A DNA stretch of 64,000 nt from Mycobacterium colombiense CECT 3035. Its GTDB lineage: Bacteria > Actinomycetota > Actinomycetes > Mycobacteriales > Mycobacteriaceae. Location of the stretch: contig NZ_CP020821.1 of NCBI RefSeq assembly GCF_002105755.1, forward strand, positions 62,001-126,000, read 5' to 3'. The notes below the pieces were generated by a model. That model had not been told where the DNA came from. It saw nothing but the letters and a program-made list of their open reading frames with translations, and searched no databases. The stretch's first letter is position 1. Each line of letters starts with the position of its first letter. Both the position numbers and the translations under genes were made by a program. This document shows, piece after piece, positions 31,676 to 40,536 of the stretch.

Positions 31676-32231
31676 CTCGGCGGGCCCGGGTCGATCGGCG
31701 CCGCCGGGATGCTGTGGTCGATCACCTCGGACAACCGCTGGATCGGCGTCGGGCCCGATCCGGCCGGCAGCGTGAGCGCCACATAGGTCCCGCGGTCCAC
31801 CGCGTACCAGGTGGATCTGCCCGCGTCCCCGGCGGACTGCTGTTCGGCACGCACCTGGAACCACTGCACCCGGTCGACGGCCTGGATCGGGGATCCCAGG
31901 ACGAACTCGGCCGGGCGGTCCAGCCCGCAGCGCAGCACCACCGGTTCACCGTCCGGCCCGCTGCGCCAGGCGGCGGCGCCCTGCGGGCCGGCTGCTCGAG
32001 GGGCGCGCGCTGGTAGTCCCCGAGCCGCTGCGGCAGCGCGCCCATCAGCGCCCGGCACGCGGAGCCGTCGGCCTGCGGCGCCGGAACCGCGGGAACGGCC
32101 ACCGCACGCGGGGGCGCCTCGCGGGTGGCCGCGATGGCCAGGATCACGCCGATCGTCGCGACCGCCAGCGCGATGGCGACGAGGATCAGCGCGCGCGGCG
32201 GCCCGGCATCGGAGTCCGCCTCGGCTGTCAC
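31672..32231 (-). pseudogene. DUF3515 membrane-anchored protein with a one-base frameshift (Rv2980-like)
   Basis: The first part reads MTAEADSD, a membrane segment (ALILVAIALAVATIGVILAIAA), then ACRALMGALPQRLGDYQRAPLEQPA. The second part, in another frame, reads GAAAWRSGPDGEPVVLRCG, RPAEFVLGSPIQ, WYAVDR, YVALTLPAGSGPTPIQ and ends IDPGPPS. Both halves are DUF3515 sequence, and joining them needs one extra base near 31985-31987. An ancestral run of four G (plus strand) reduced to three explains it exactly. The repaired protein would be about 186 aa, near Rv2980 (about 181 aa). A real mutation and a sequencing error are both possible. Confidence 0.8.
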
Positions 32232-32361
32232 CGCCCCTACCTCCTTGTCTCGCTCACTACTATCGCCCTCGTTTACCCGGGTGCCAATTTATTCTCGGGC
32301 CGATACCGGCCCGGGTAGCCGCGGGGTTCCTCCGGTGCGGTCCGCGCGACCGCACGAGCCC

Positions 32362-32367
32362 TATCGT
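32362..32367 (+). promoter_or_regulatory. -10 box for leaderless thiL
   Basis: TATCGT lies 7 bases before the GTG at 32375. This fixes the thiL start over the in-frame GTG at 32366, which would overlap the box. Confidence 0.5.
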
Positions 32368-32374
32368 GGGTGGC

Positions 32375-33328
32375 GTGCAAGACGAATCGGGCGAGTCGCT
32401 GCGGCAACTCGGTGAGTTCGCGGTGATCGATCGCCTGGTCCGGGGTCGCGAGCAGCCCGCCGCGGTCGCTCTCGGGCCTGGCGACGATGCGGCGCTGGTG
32501 ACGTCGGGCGACGGCCGCGTGCTGGTGTCGACCGACATGCTGGTGCAGGACCGGCACTTCCGGCTGGACTGGTCGACGCCGCACGACATCGGGCGCAAGG
32601 CGATCGCGCAGAACGCCGCCGACATCGAGGCGATGGGCGGGCGGCCGACGGCGTTTGTGGTCGCCTTCGGCGCCCCCGGCGACACTCCGGCGGCGAAGGT
32701 GGACGCCCTGGTCGACGGGATGTGGGACGAGGCCGACCGGATCGGTGCCGGCATCGCCGGCGGTGACCTGGTCGGTTGCCCGCAGTGGGTCATCTCCGTG
32801 ACAGTGCTGGGCGACCCGGAGGGGCGCGCACCGGTGCGGCGCTCGGGCGCGAAGCCCGGTGCGCTGATCGCCGTCGCCGGCGACCTGGGCCACTCGGCCG
32901 CGGGATTCGACTTGTGGGGCAACGGCATTGACGGCTTCGAAGAGCTGCGGCGCCGGCATGCGGTGCCGCAGCCGCCCTACGGTCAGGGAGCGGTGGCCGC
33001 GGCCGGGGGCGCGCAGGCGATGATCGACGTCTCCGACGGCCTGATCGCCGACCTGCGCCACGTCGCCGAGGCGTCGGGAGTCGGCATGGATCTGTCCACG
33101 GCCGCGCTGGCCGCCGACCGCGACGCGCTCGGCGCCGCCGCGGCCGCCGTCGGCGCCGATCCCTGGCATTGGGTGCTGGGCGGTGGGGAGGACCATGCGC
33201 TGGTGGCGTGCTTCGCCGGCCCGGCGCCGGCCGGATGGCGCATCATCGGGCGGGTTCTGGACGGGCCGGCCCGGGTGCTGGTCGACGATCAGGAGTGGAG
33301 CGGCTACGCCGGCTGGCAGTCGTATTAG
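32375..33328 (+). CDS. thiL: Thiamine-monophosphate kinase
   Basis: This 317-aa kinase phosphorylates thiamine monophosphate to thiamine diphosphate, the cofactor of acetolactate synthase and the TPP enzyme in this window. Motifs are the N-terminal GEFAVIDRLV, the metal-binding LGPGDDAALV and VSTDMLVQDRHF, AIAQNAADIEAMGG, GGDLVG and the IDVSDGLIADL block. M. tuberculosis ThiL (about 333 aa) has a few more N-terminal residues. The start is set by the -10 box 7 bases upstream. Ung follows after 41 bases. Confidence 0.94.
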   Translation: MQDESGESLRQLGEFAVIDRLVRGREQPAAVALGPGDDAALVTSGDGRVLVSTDMLVQDRHFRLDWSTPHDIGRKAIAQNAADIEAMGGRPTAFVVAFGAPGDTPAAKVDALVDGMWDEADRIGAGIAGGDLVGCPQWVISVTVLGDPEGRAPVRRSGAKPGALIAVAGDLGHSAAGFDLWGNGIDGFEELRRRHAVPQPPYGQGAVAAAGGAQAMIDVSDGLIADLRHVAEASGVGMDLSTAALAADRDALGAAAAAVGADPWHWVLGGGEDHALVACFAGPAPAGWRIIGRVLDGPARVLVDDQEWSGYAGWQSY

Positions 33329-33369
33329 GGTGACGCGGTGACCGTTTACGCGATCGCGAAGAGCCGATG

Positions 33370-34053
33370 ATGACCGCGCGTCCGTTGGGTGAACTGGTCG
33401 AGCCGGGCTGGGCGAGTGCGCTGCAGCCGGTGGCCGACCAGGTGGCCGAGATGGGGCAGTTCCTGCGGGCCGAGATCGCGGCCGGGCGCAGGTACCTGCC
33501 GGCGGGACCGAATGTGTTGCGCGCCTTCACCTATCCCTTCGACGACGTCAGGGTGCTGATCGTCGGGCAGGACCCGTATCCGACACCCGGACACGCTGTG
33601 GGGCTGAGCTTTTCGGTGGCGCCCGAGGTGCGGCCGCTGCCGCGCAGCCTGGCCAACATCTTCCAGGAGTACACCGCGGACCTGGGCCATCCGCCGCCCT
33701 CGTGCGGTGACCTGACGCCCTGGGCCCAGCGCGGCGTGCTGCTGTTGAACAGGGTTCTCACGGTGCGCCCCAGTAATCCCGCCTCGCATCGCGGCAAGGG
33801 CTGGGAGCCGGTGACCGAATGCGCAATCCGGGCCCTGACACAGCGGTCACGTCCGCTGGTGGCGATCCTGTGGGGCCGCGACGCCTCGACTCTCAAACCG
33901 ATTCTCGCCCAGGGTAATTGCGTAGCCATCGAGTCGCCGCATCCGTCGCCGCTGTCGGCGTCGCGCGGGTTCTTCGGTTCGCGCCCGTTCAGCCGCGCCA
34001 ACGAGCTGCTGGCCGGGATGGGCGCCGACGCGATCGATTGGCGCCTGCCGTGA
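33370..34053 (+). CDS. ung: Uracil-DNA glycosylase (family 1)
   Basis: This 227-aa enzyme excises uracil from DNA. The catalytic water-activating motif [17 protein letters not shown], the Leu-loop [11 protein letters not shown] and LLLNRVLTV are intact. Two adjacent ATGs (33367, 33370) exist; the second gives the same length as Rv2976c (227 aa). The stop codon is overlapped by the GTG of the following MDR-family gene (GTGA), which couples that accessory gene to ung. Confidence 0.96.
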   Translation: MTARPLGELVEPGWASALQPVADQVAEMGQFLRAEIAAGRRYLPAGPNVLRAFTYPFDDVRVLIVGQDPYPTPGHAVGLSFSVAPEVRPLPRSLANIFQEYTADLGHPPPSCGDLTPWAQRGVLLLNRVLTVRPSNPASHRGKGWEPVTECAIRALTQRSRPLVAILWGRDASTLKPILAQGNCVAIESPHPSPLSASRGFFGSRPFSRANELLAGMGADAIDWRLP

Positions 34054-34988
34054 CCGAGATGACCGCGCTGCGGGCGCACCGCCGCGGCGGCCCGGAACAG
34101 CTGGTGCTCGAACGGGCGCCGATGCCGGTGCCGGCCGCCGGCGAGGCCTTGGTGGCCGTGCATGCGGCCGGGATCACCTTCGACGAGTTGACGTGGGACG
34201 AGACCTGGATCCGCGACGGGGCCAGCCGCGTCCCGGTGATCCCGTCGCACGAGGTGTCGGGCGTCGTCAAGGCGGTTGCCCCCGACGTCACGGATTTCGC
34301 GCCCGGCGCCGAGGTGTACGGGTTGATCGGATTCGACCGCGACGGCGCCGCGGCGGATTTCGTCGCCGTGCCCGCGGCCGACCTGGCCACCAAGCCGTCG
34401 ACGGTGTCGCATGCCGTGGCCGCCGCGCTGCCGCTGGCCGGCCTGACCGCACTGCAGGCGTTGGTCGACCACGCCGCGGTGCGGCCGGGAGAGGCCGTCC
34501 TGGTGACCGGAGGCGCCGGGGGAGTGGGCCTGTTGACGGTTCAGCTGGCCGCGATGCTGGGCGCGCGGGTCACCGCGACCGTGCGCAGCGACACCGCCAA
34601 TCTGCTGCGCGGCTGCGGCGCGCAGCGCGTGATCGACGTGCGCACCGAGGCTTTCGACGACACCGGCGCCGGTTACGACGTCGTCATCGACACGGTGGGC
34701 GGCCAGACCGTGGAGCGCTCGTTCGCCGTGCTGCGCCGCGGCGGCAGGCTGGTCACCTTGTCGGCGCCCCCTCCGGCCGGCAGGGCCGACGAGTTCGGCG
34801 TCACCGCAAGCTTCTTCATCGTCACGCCGAATCGCGATCAGCTCGACGAACTCGCCGCGCTGGTGGACAGCGACCGGTTGCACGTCGCGATCGCCCAGAC
34901 CTTCGGCCTCGACGACGGCCGCGAGGCGTATGAAAGCCGTGACGGCGGCAGGCGCGCCGGCAAGACGGTCCTCATCGTGCGCGACTGA
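34050..34988 (+). CDS. MDR-superfamily zinc-free alcohol dehydrogenase/quinone reductase-like protein
   Basis: This 312-aa protein has an N-terminal GroES-like domain ([37 protein letters not shown]) and a Rossmann domain with [18 protein letters not shown]. It lacks the Cys/His set for catalytic or structural zinc, so it resembles NADPH:quinone oxidoreductase (QOR)-type members. Translation is coupled to ung by a 4-base overlap, although no functional link is obvious. I do not expect this gene at this place in M. tuberculosis; it marks the start of the accessory block. The substrate is unknown. Confidence 0.85.
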   Translation: MTEMTALRAHRRGGPEQLVLERAPMPVPAAGEALVAVHAAGITFDELTWDETWIRDGASRVPVIPSHEVSGVVKAVAPDVTDFAPGAEVYGLIGFDRDGAAADFVAVPAADLATKPSTVSHAVAAALPLAGLTALQALVDHAAVRPGEAVLVTGGAGGVGLLTVQLAAMLGARVTATVRSDTANLLRGCGAQRVIDVRTEAFDDTGAGYDVVIDTVGGQTVERSFAVLRRGGRLVTLSAPPPAGRADEFGVTASFFIVTPNRDQLDELAALVDSDRLHVAIAQTFGLDDGREAYESRDGGRRAGKTVLIVRD

Positions 34989-34994
34989 GTGGGA

Positions 34995-35825
34995 TCACGA
35001 GTCCGCGAAATTCACGTCCTTCGTGACTGCCTTCCACTCCTCGATCGACGCCGACATCGCAGTGATCTTGTCCCGCATGGCCTTCAGCACGTCACGGCCC
35101 AGCAACAGCCGCAGCGGCGGTTCGTCGAGCGTGGTCACCATCAGCACCGCGTCGGCCACCTTCTTCGGATCGCCGGGCAGGTGCTCGGCGAATTGCTTGA
35201 TCAGGTCCTTGCGCGCGGCCACGTCGGCATAGTCGGGGATCGGGCTGCCGGATTCCTTCATCGACCGCGTCGCCCAGTCGGTGCGGAACGCGCCCGGCTC
35301 GATCGCGGTCACCTTGATGCCCAGCGGGCGCACCTCGGCGGCCAGCGCCTCGGTCACCGCCTCCAGGGCGAACTTGGTCGACGAGTAGTAGGCGTTGGGC
35401 GGGTTGGCCACCAGACCGGTCATCGAGGAGATGTTGATGATGTGGCCGGACCCGCGGGCGCGCATGGCCGGCAGCACCGCCTTGATCATGTCGACGGCAC
35501 CGAAGTAGTTGACGTCGAACAACTTTCGAACCTCTGCGTCCTCGCCCTCTTCGACCGAGGACAGGTAGCCGTGGCCGGCGTTGTTGACCAGGACGTCGAT
35601 GCCGCCGAACGCCGCGTCGGCCGCCGCCACCGCCGCCGCGATCTGGTCCGCTTCGGTCACGTCCAGGGCCACGGCAAGCGCGCGCTCGGGGAATTCGTCG
35701 GCGATGTCGGCCACCGCCTCGGCCCGCCGCGCGGTCACCACCACGCTGTGGCCGGCGTGCAGGGCGGCGCGCGCGATCTCGCGCCCAAAACCGGTGGAGC
35801 ATCCCGTGATCAGCCAGCGCGTCAT
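34995..35825 (-). CDS. Short-chain dehydrogenase/reductase (oxidoreductase, SDR)
   Basis: This 276-aa classical SDR has the cofactor loop TGCSTGFG (7-14), NNAGHG, the catalytic Ser in ISSMTG and the YYSSTKFALEAV (Tyr-x3-Lys) motif. The PGAFRTDW segment is typical of a subfamily of ketoreductases of unknown substrate. It is the last gene of a tight four-gene minus-strand operon (SnoaL-like, sulfotransferase, DUF1214-like, SDR), only 2 bases after the preceding stop. NADPH preference is suggested by the Arg pair in TARRAE. Confidence 0.88.
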   Translation of the reverse strand: MTRWLITGCSTGFGREIARAALHAGHSVVVTARRAEAVADIADEFPERALAVALDVTEADQIAAAVAAADAAFGGIDVLVNNAGHGYLSSVEEGEDAEVRKLFDVNYFGAVDMIKAVLPAMRARGSGHIINISSMTGLVANPPNAYYSSTKFALEAVTEALAAEVRPLGIKVTAIEPGAFRTDWATRSMKESGSPIPDYADVAARKDLIKQFAEHLPGDPKKVADAVLMVTTLDEPPLRLLLGRDVLKAMRDKITAMSASIEEWKAVTKDVNFADS

Positions 35826-35827
35826 GG

Positions 35828-37072
35828 TCAGATCGTCCCTTCCGGCAGGCGACGCAGATAGGCCTCGCGCCGCCGCGCCAGCTCGGTGGCCCGCCGCTGC
35901 TCGCTCACCCGCGGCAGGTGCGGCACCTCGGCGTCGAGCCGGTCCAGTTTGACCACCCGTCCGCGTGCCCCGAGATCTTCGCGGGGACCGGTCTCGCCGA
36001 ACTCCGCCATCCGCAGCGTCAAGATGGCCTCGCGCAGACCGTCGGAGTCGATCCAGTTCGCCACGCCGGGATCGACGGGCGAGATCACATACGTGTACGA
36101 GCCGTCCTCGCCTGCCACCGACTGCGACTTGTTGAGGCTGCCGGTGCGGTCGACGAGATCGAGCGTGGTGCCCCAGATGTTGCTCAGCGGCACCGTGAAG
36201 TATTCGGCGCCACCGTCGTTCAGGTCGACGACGAAGGCCTCGTCGGGGGCGAGGTCGAACCGGCCCATGACGTACACCTGGTTGCGCATCGCGCCGACCT
36301 TGTCGGCCGACCACGCCAGGTTGAAGTGGTTGGCCGGCATCTTGTAGACGCCGTGGCTGAGCTTGCCGGTGAAGTTCGCGAAGTAGTCCATCATCGCCGC
36401 GGTGGCCTCGGCCTGCTCGTCGAGCGTGCGCGCCGGGGTAGCCGGCGGGCCGCCGAGCCGTTGCACCTCAATGTGATTGGGATCGTCGCGGCCCCAGTCC
36501 AGCAGCACGTCGCGGATGTAGAACTCGTGGGCTTCGGCGGTGGTCTGCACGTGGTTGGGCCGGCCGTTGGCGGGTTCGGAGTCGACGGTGATGGTGTAGC
36601 CGCCGTCGGAGTCGACCGCCATGGTGCGGCCGTTGAGCACCGCGACGGTGGCCATGTGCGCGTCCCACAGCGTGAAGTAGTTCTCGGTCATCCGGTGTTC
36701 GCCGACCCGGCCGTGGATCTCGTAGCGCTCGTCGCCCGAGATCGGGATCACCCGGTACACGCTGTCGGGATTGTCGATCCCCCAACGCGATCCGGGGATG
36801 CGGCGGCCGTCCACCGGGTGCGCGAGCCGGGTGATGCAGCTGACCTTGGGCCGCAGCTTGTCCTGGTTGGACGACCACACCGCCGCCGAGAACATCACCT
36901 CGGCGAACGCGTCGTCGAATCGTTCGCGCATCGCGTCCGAGGCCTTGGCCCGGCCGAGCCAGGTCTGCGCGACGCGTCGGTAGGCGGCCCTGACGGTCGG
37001 GTGCTCGGTCAGGTCGAGGGCCGCCAGCTCCTGTTCGTGCTGGGACGCCGTTGCGACCGGGTGGTCAGGCAT
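35828..37072 (-). CDS. DUF1214-like domain protein
   Basis: This 414-aa cytoplasmic-looking protein has no signal peptide or membrane segment. The central and C-terminal part (DSVYRVIPISGDERYEIHG, YFTLWDAHMA, FDLAPDEAFVVDL, GSLNKSQSVAGEDGSYTYVIS, DPGVANWID) resembles the DUF1214 family, which has no assigned reaction. The start ATG 37072 overlaps the upstream sulfotransferase gene by 8 bases, so both are translated together. In actinobacteria such genes often sit beside SDR and sulfotransferase-like genes in lipid or steroid catabolic clusters; a role here is inference. Confidence 0.72.
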   Translation of the reverse strand: MPDHPVATASQHEQELAALDLTEHPTVRAAYRRVAQTWLGRAKASDAMRERFDDAFAEVMFSAAVWSSNQDKLRPKVSCITRLAHPVDGRRIPGSRWGIDNPDSVYRVIPISGDERYEIHGRVGEHRMTENYFTLWDAHMATVAVLNGRTMAVDSDGGYTITVDSEPANGRPNHVQTTAEAHEFYIRDVLLDWGRDDPNHIEVQRLGGPPATPARTLDEQAEATAAMMDYFANFTGKLSHGVYKMPANHFNLAWSADKVGAMRNQVYVMGRFDLAPDEAFVVDLNDGGAEYFTVPLSNIWGTTLDLVDRTGSLNKSQSVAGEDGSYTYVISPVDPGVANWIDSDGLREAILTLRMAEFGETGPREDLGARGRVVKLDRLDAEVPHLPRVSEQRRATELARRREAYLRRLPEGTI

Positions 37073-38270
37073 GTGCTGTTCCTCCGATGTGCTGTCGAAA
37101 ACGCCTGTTGTACAACGCGAATCGCTCGTCGACCTGCTCGGGACGCAGGCCGTAGTCCGCCAGCCCGTAGGGCGGGCGCGCCAGCTCCGGGGGGCGGTGC
37201 GCCAGCCAGCGCCGCATCGCCTCCTCGGCGTCTGCCGTCAGCGCCAGCCCGATGGCGTCGTAGACACGGGCCACCTGACCGATCGGGTCGGCCACCGCCT
37301 CGTCGAATCCGATATCGGTGACCACCGCACCCTCATCGGTCCAGCCGTCGCGGATCGCCATCGCCCGATCATTGGTCCAGCCCATCCGCTGCAGCCATTG
37401 CGCGCCGACCCGGTCCGCGTCGACGGTGTCGGCGTGCATCGCGTGCAGGGTCGCATTCAGGCTGGCCCCCGACGCGATCGTGGTGCGCGGGTCGCGATGC
37501 ATGTGCACGATGTGCAGATCCGGGAACTGCGCCCGCAGTAGGTCCAGATACCCAAGGTGCGCAGGCGATTTGAGCACCCATCGTCGGCCCTGCACGCCAC
37601 GCTGCCTCTTCTGCCACTGCAGGAACCGCAGCATGCGGTGCAGATAGCGGTAGGCGGGGGAGAAGTCCTGCCCGTCGAGCCAGGACCGGTAGTGCGGCAG
37701 GTGCGCGCCCGACTCCGGGACGTGCGACAGGAACGCGTCGGCCAGAAAGACGATCTCCTCCTCGGCCTCCCGCGCGTACATCGGGTGGATGGCGAACAAT
37801 TCGGGCGCCAGTTCGCGCGATTTCGCTTCGCGCGCTTCACTGATCGCGATGCGCGGATCGGCGGCCCCGGTGAACCGATGGTCCAGCCGCGGGGCGGCCT
37901 CGACGACTTCCCAGCCGTACGCGCAGACGAAGCGCGGATCCGCGGCCAGCAGCCGCTGCAGCAGCGTGGTGCCGCTGCGCATCATTCCCACGACGACGAT
38001 CGGCGCGGCCACTCGCTCGTCGAGGATCTCCTGATGCCGGCGGATCCACTCCTGGGTGCGCAGCCGCATGCGCAGGCTGTGCACGATGCCCGACCGCAGG
38101 ATGTGCGTGCCGACGGCGTTGAGGTCGGCGCGGGCATAGTCGGCCAGCAACACGGCCAGCGGCCCCTCGAATTCGCCGGGACCCCAATCGGTGAGGTCTT
38201 CCTTGCGCTGCGCGTCGGCCAGCACCGCGGCCGGGACGAAGGGGCCGTCGGACGCGCGCGCGGATGCCAC
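37065..38270 (-). CDS. Sulfotransferase-family protein
   Basis: This 401-aa protein shows the PAPS 5'-phosphosulfate loop GMMRSGTTLLQRLL (95-108) and the 3'-phosphate region (RRWVLKSPAHLGYLDLLRAQFPD, HMHRDPRTTIAS). It is of the Stf0/sulfotransferase_3-like type frequent in mycobacteria. Many members of this group lie in catabolic or lipid clusters and their acceptors are unknown. GTG 38270 follows 3 bases after the SnoaL-like stop. It overlaps the next gene by 8 bases. Confidence 0.88.
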   Translation of the reverse strand: MASARASDGPFVPAAVLADAQRKEDLTDWGPGEFEGPLAVLLADYARADLNAVGTHILRSGIVHSLRMRLRTQEWIRRHQEILDERVAAPIVVVGMMRSGTTLLQRLLAADPRFVCAYGWEVVEAAPRLDHRFTGAADPRIAISEAREAKSRELAPELFAIHPMYAREAEEEIVFLADAFLSHVPESGAHLPHYRSWLDGQDFSPAYRYLHRMLRFLQWQKRQRGVQGRRWVLKSPAHLGYLDLLRAQFPDLHIVHMHRDPRTTIASGASLNATLHAMHADTVDADRVGAQWLQRMGWTNDRAMAIRDGWTDEGAVVTDIGFDEAVADPIGQVARVYDAIGLALTADAEEAMRRWLAHRPPELARPPYGLADYGLRPEQVDERFALYNRRFRQHIGGTAHA

Positions 38271-38273
38271 GGG

Positions 38274-38717
38274 TCAGAACTTCAGATGCCGGCTGACGTC
38301 GCCGACCTGGTCGACGAACATGGTGCGGCTGTCGAAGCACCAGGCCCCGTCGACGCGGTGGAACGTGTCCTGGTAATGCCCGGTCACGATGACCTGCAGC
38401 GGCAGTTCCGGGGTGGCCTGGGTGACGCAGTAATACGAGGTGCTCCGCGCGGTCCCGGCCACCTCGTCGATGTAGAGCTGGACGTTGGTGGTGTTGTGTT
38501 TCGTCTTCGGGGTGCCGTCTTCGTAGATCCGCGTGGCCATGTCATACATCTCGCGCACCCGGGCGGAGCCGGCGAACACCGTCTCGGGCGGGCCGTCCTG
38601 GACCCCGCAGATGCGGCCGTGCTCGAAGAGCCGGGCCACCCCGTCCAGGTCGCCGCCGTCGAGAAGCTGCGCATACGTGTAGATGAGGTTGGTGATCTCG
38701 GTGGCGCTGTCACTCAT
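38274..38717 (-). CDS. SnoaL-like (NTF2-fold) protein
   Basis: This 147-aa single-domain protein has the NTF2/SnoaL_4 pattern: an N-terminal helix with LIYTYAQLLDGGDLDGVARLFEHG, a central beta strand NVQLYIDEVAGTARSTSYYCV, and the end GAWCFDSRTMFVDQVGDVSRHL. Such proteins act as small dehydratases, isomerases or cyclases on polyketide or steroid-like ligands, or as ring-hydroxylase small subunits. It is the first gene of the minus-strand operon. ATG 38717 is chosen over an upstream start at 38759, because the extra 14 residues do not look like the family. Confidence 0.82.
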   Translation of the reverse strand: MSDSATEITNLIYTYAQLLDGGDLDGVARLFEHGRICGVQDGPPETVFAGSARVREMYDMATRIYEDGTPKTKHNTTNVQLYIDEVAGTARSTSYYCVTQATPELPLQVIVTGHYQDTFHRVDGAWCFDSRTMFVDQVGDVSRHLKF

Positions 38718-38766
38718 TGTCGAACCGCCTCGGGAGTCTTCCGCTCTGTTCCGCAACAATGTTGGC

Positions 38767-38804
38767 AGAACCGGTCCAACTTACATAGAACCGACCATTA
38801 CTCT
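38767..38804. promoter_or_regulatory. Divergent promoter region with two AGAACCG boxes 20 bp apart
   Basis: AGAACCG occurs at 38767-38773 and again at 38787-38793, two helical turns apart and on the same strand. TACTCT (38799-38804) is a plausible -10, 8 bases before the GTG at 38813. The boxes lie between the two divergent operons and could bind a regulator not encoded here. Confidence 0.4.
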
Positions 38805-38812
38805 GGATCGCC

Positions 38813-39703
38813 GTGACCTTACCGTGGACGCCGAGCCGGCTCGGCAACCTGACCGGCAAACGCGTGATCGTGACCGGAGCGACCAACGGCGTCGGGCTCG
38901 GCACCGCGCGTGCGCTCGCCAAAGCCGGTGCGCACGTGATCCTGGCGGTGCGCAACACCCAGCTCGGCGAGCAACGCGCCACCGAAATTGGCGGCTCGAC
39001 TGCCGTGGTCAAGCTCGACCTCGCCGACCTGTCGTCGGTGCGCGCGTTCGCCGCCCAAATCCACGAGCCGGTGGACATCCTGATCAACAACGCCGGTGCC
39101 CTGACCGACCGGCGCACCGACACGGTCGACGGCTTCGAGATGACGCTGGGCACCAACCTGCTCGGGCCCTTCGCCCTGACCAATCTGCTGCTGGGCAAGG
39201 TGCGCTCGCAGGTCATCAACGTCGGCTCCGACGCGCACCGGTCGGCCACGCTGCGGCTCGACGACCTGCACCTGCGGCAGCACAAGTGGACGCGGTTGGG
39301 CGCCTACGCGCAGTCCAAGCTCGCGGTGATGCTGTGGGGGCTGGAGCTGGACCGCAGGCTGCGCGCGGCCGGGTCGCCGATCGTCACGCAGCTCACCCAT
39401 CCGGGCTGGGTGGCCTCCAACCTGTCGAACCTGGGCGACTCGCCCCTCATGTCGCTGGCCCACAAGGGTGTCAAGCTGGTGGCCGACCGGCTGGCCAACG
39501 ACATCGACGAAGGTGCGGCGCCCACGCTCTACTGCATCAGCGAGCCGATCCCGCCGGGCAGCTACGTCGGCGTCAGCGGCAGGTTCGGGCTGCGCGGCGG
39601 CCCGGTGCTCATCGGTCGCACGGCGCTGGCGTGCGACTACGACACCGCCGGACGCTTGGTGGCCTTCGCCGAGCGCGAGACCGGCACGACACTGGAGGTG
39701 TAG
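38813..39703 (+). CDS. Short-chain dehydrogenase (retinol dehydrogenase/oxidoreductase-like SDR)
   Basis: This 296-aa SDR has the loop TGATNGVG (21-28), LAVRN with Arg suggesting NADPH, INNAGALTD, and a YAQSKLAV active-site motif. The Ser-containing strand reads VINVGSDAHRS, as in retinol-dehydrogenase-like mycobacterial SDRs. GTG 38813 is 8 bases after a -10 box, so the mRNA may be leaderless. The next gene, a mycofactocin-type SDR, starts 2 bases after its stop with an RBS inside its last codons. Confidence 0.87.
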   Translation: MTLPWTPSRLGNLTGKRVIVTGATNGVGLGTARALAKAGAHVILAVRNTQLGEQRATEIGGSTAVVKLDLADLSSVRAFAAQIHEPVDILINNAGALTDRRTDTVDGFEMTLGTNLLGPFALTNLLLGKVRSQVINVGSDAHRSATLRLDDLHLRQHKWTRLGAYAQSKLAVMLWGLELDRRLRAAGSPIVTQLTHPGWVASNLSNLGDSPLMSLAHKGVKLVADRLANDIDEGAAPTLYCISEPIPPGSYVGVSGRFGLRGGPVLIGRTALACDYDTAGRLVAFAERETGTTLEV

Positions 39704-39705
39704 TC

Positions 39706-40527
39706 ATGGGTGAATTCGACGACAAGGTTGCCGTGATCACCGGCGCCGCGCGCGGCCAGGGCCGCAGCCACGCCGTCGCGCTGGCCGAGCGGGGCGCCGA
39801 CATCATCGCCGTCGACATCTGCGCCGATCTCGAGGCGATCCCCTACGCCCTGGGGACCAAGGACGATCTCGAGGAGACGGTACGGCTGGTCGAAGCCGCC
39901 GGCCGCAAGGCGGTGCCCGTGGTCGCCGACGTGCGCGATCTCGCACAGCTGGAGGCCGGGGTGCAGGGCGGGATCGACGCCGTCGGAGAGGTGGACATCG
40001 TCATCGCGAACGCGGGCGTGGTGGCGATCGGTGACACCGACGCCCACTCCGAGCCGGTGTTCAACTCGATCGTGGACACCAACCTGAAGGGGGTCTGGCA
40101 CACGCTGCTCGCGACGGTGCCGTCGATCATCCGCAAGGGACGGGGCGGCTCGGTCGTGATGATCAGCTCGTCGCAGGGTCTGACCGGCCGGGGCGGCGAC
40201 GGCAGTTCCGCGATGTTCGCCTACGCCGCATCCAAGCACGGCGTGGTGGGGTTGATGCGTTCGGCCGCGAATGCCTATGCGCCGCACAAGATTCGGGTCA
40301 ACTCGATCCACCCGGCCGGCGTCATGACGCCGATGATCCTCAACGACTTCGTGGTCAACCGGATGCTGGAGAACCCGAACCCCGCGGTATCCCAGATGCT
40401 GCTGCCGGACGTGCCGCTGGTCGAAGCGCAGGACGTGACGGAGGCGGTGCTGTGGCTGGCCGGCCCGAAAGCCCGCTACGTGACGGGCGTGTCGGTGCCC
40501 GTCGACGCCGGGCACATCGTGATGTAG
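39706..40527 (+). CDS. Mycofactocin-coupled SDR family oxidoreductase
   Basis: This 273-aa SDR has the loop TGAARGQGRSHA (12-23), the acidic stop DICAD, and after it the insertion (IPYALGTKDDLEETVRLV) that characterises the mycofactocin-dependent SDR group. In those enzymes NAD is held permanently and electrons pass to mycofactocin. IANAGV, SSSQG and the YAASKHG active site are intact. The RBS GGAGGTG is 5-6 bases before the ATG. It is cotranscribed with the preceding SDR. The substrate is unknown; alcohols or sterol-like compounds are typical for the group. Confidence 0.87.
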   Translation: MGEFDDKVAVITGAARGQGRSHAVALAERGADIIAVDICADLEAIPYALGTKDDLEETVRLVEAAGRKAVPVVADVRDLAQLEAGVQGGIDAVGEVDIVIANAGVVAIGDTDAHSEPVFNSIVDTNLKGVWHTLLATVPSIIRKGRGGSVVMISSSQGLTGRGGDGSSAMFAYAASKHGVVGLMRSAANAYAPHKIRVNSIHPAGVMTPMILNDFVVNRMLENPNPAVSQMLLPDVPLVEAQDVTEAVLWLAGPKARYVTGVSVPVDAGHIVM

Positions 40528-40536
40528 CTGCGGCCT

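Noticed and set aside
32375..33328. Search for a TPP riboswitch near thiL, serA1 or ilv genes
   Set aside because: No THI-box consensus recognised; thiL appears leaderless, leaving no room for an aptamer.
34050..40527. Island considered as a genomic island with integrase or tRNA att site
   Set aside because: No integrase, transposase or tRNA at either boundary, and base composition resembles the flanks; called an accessory block only by synteny.
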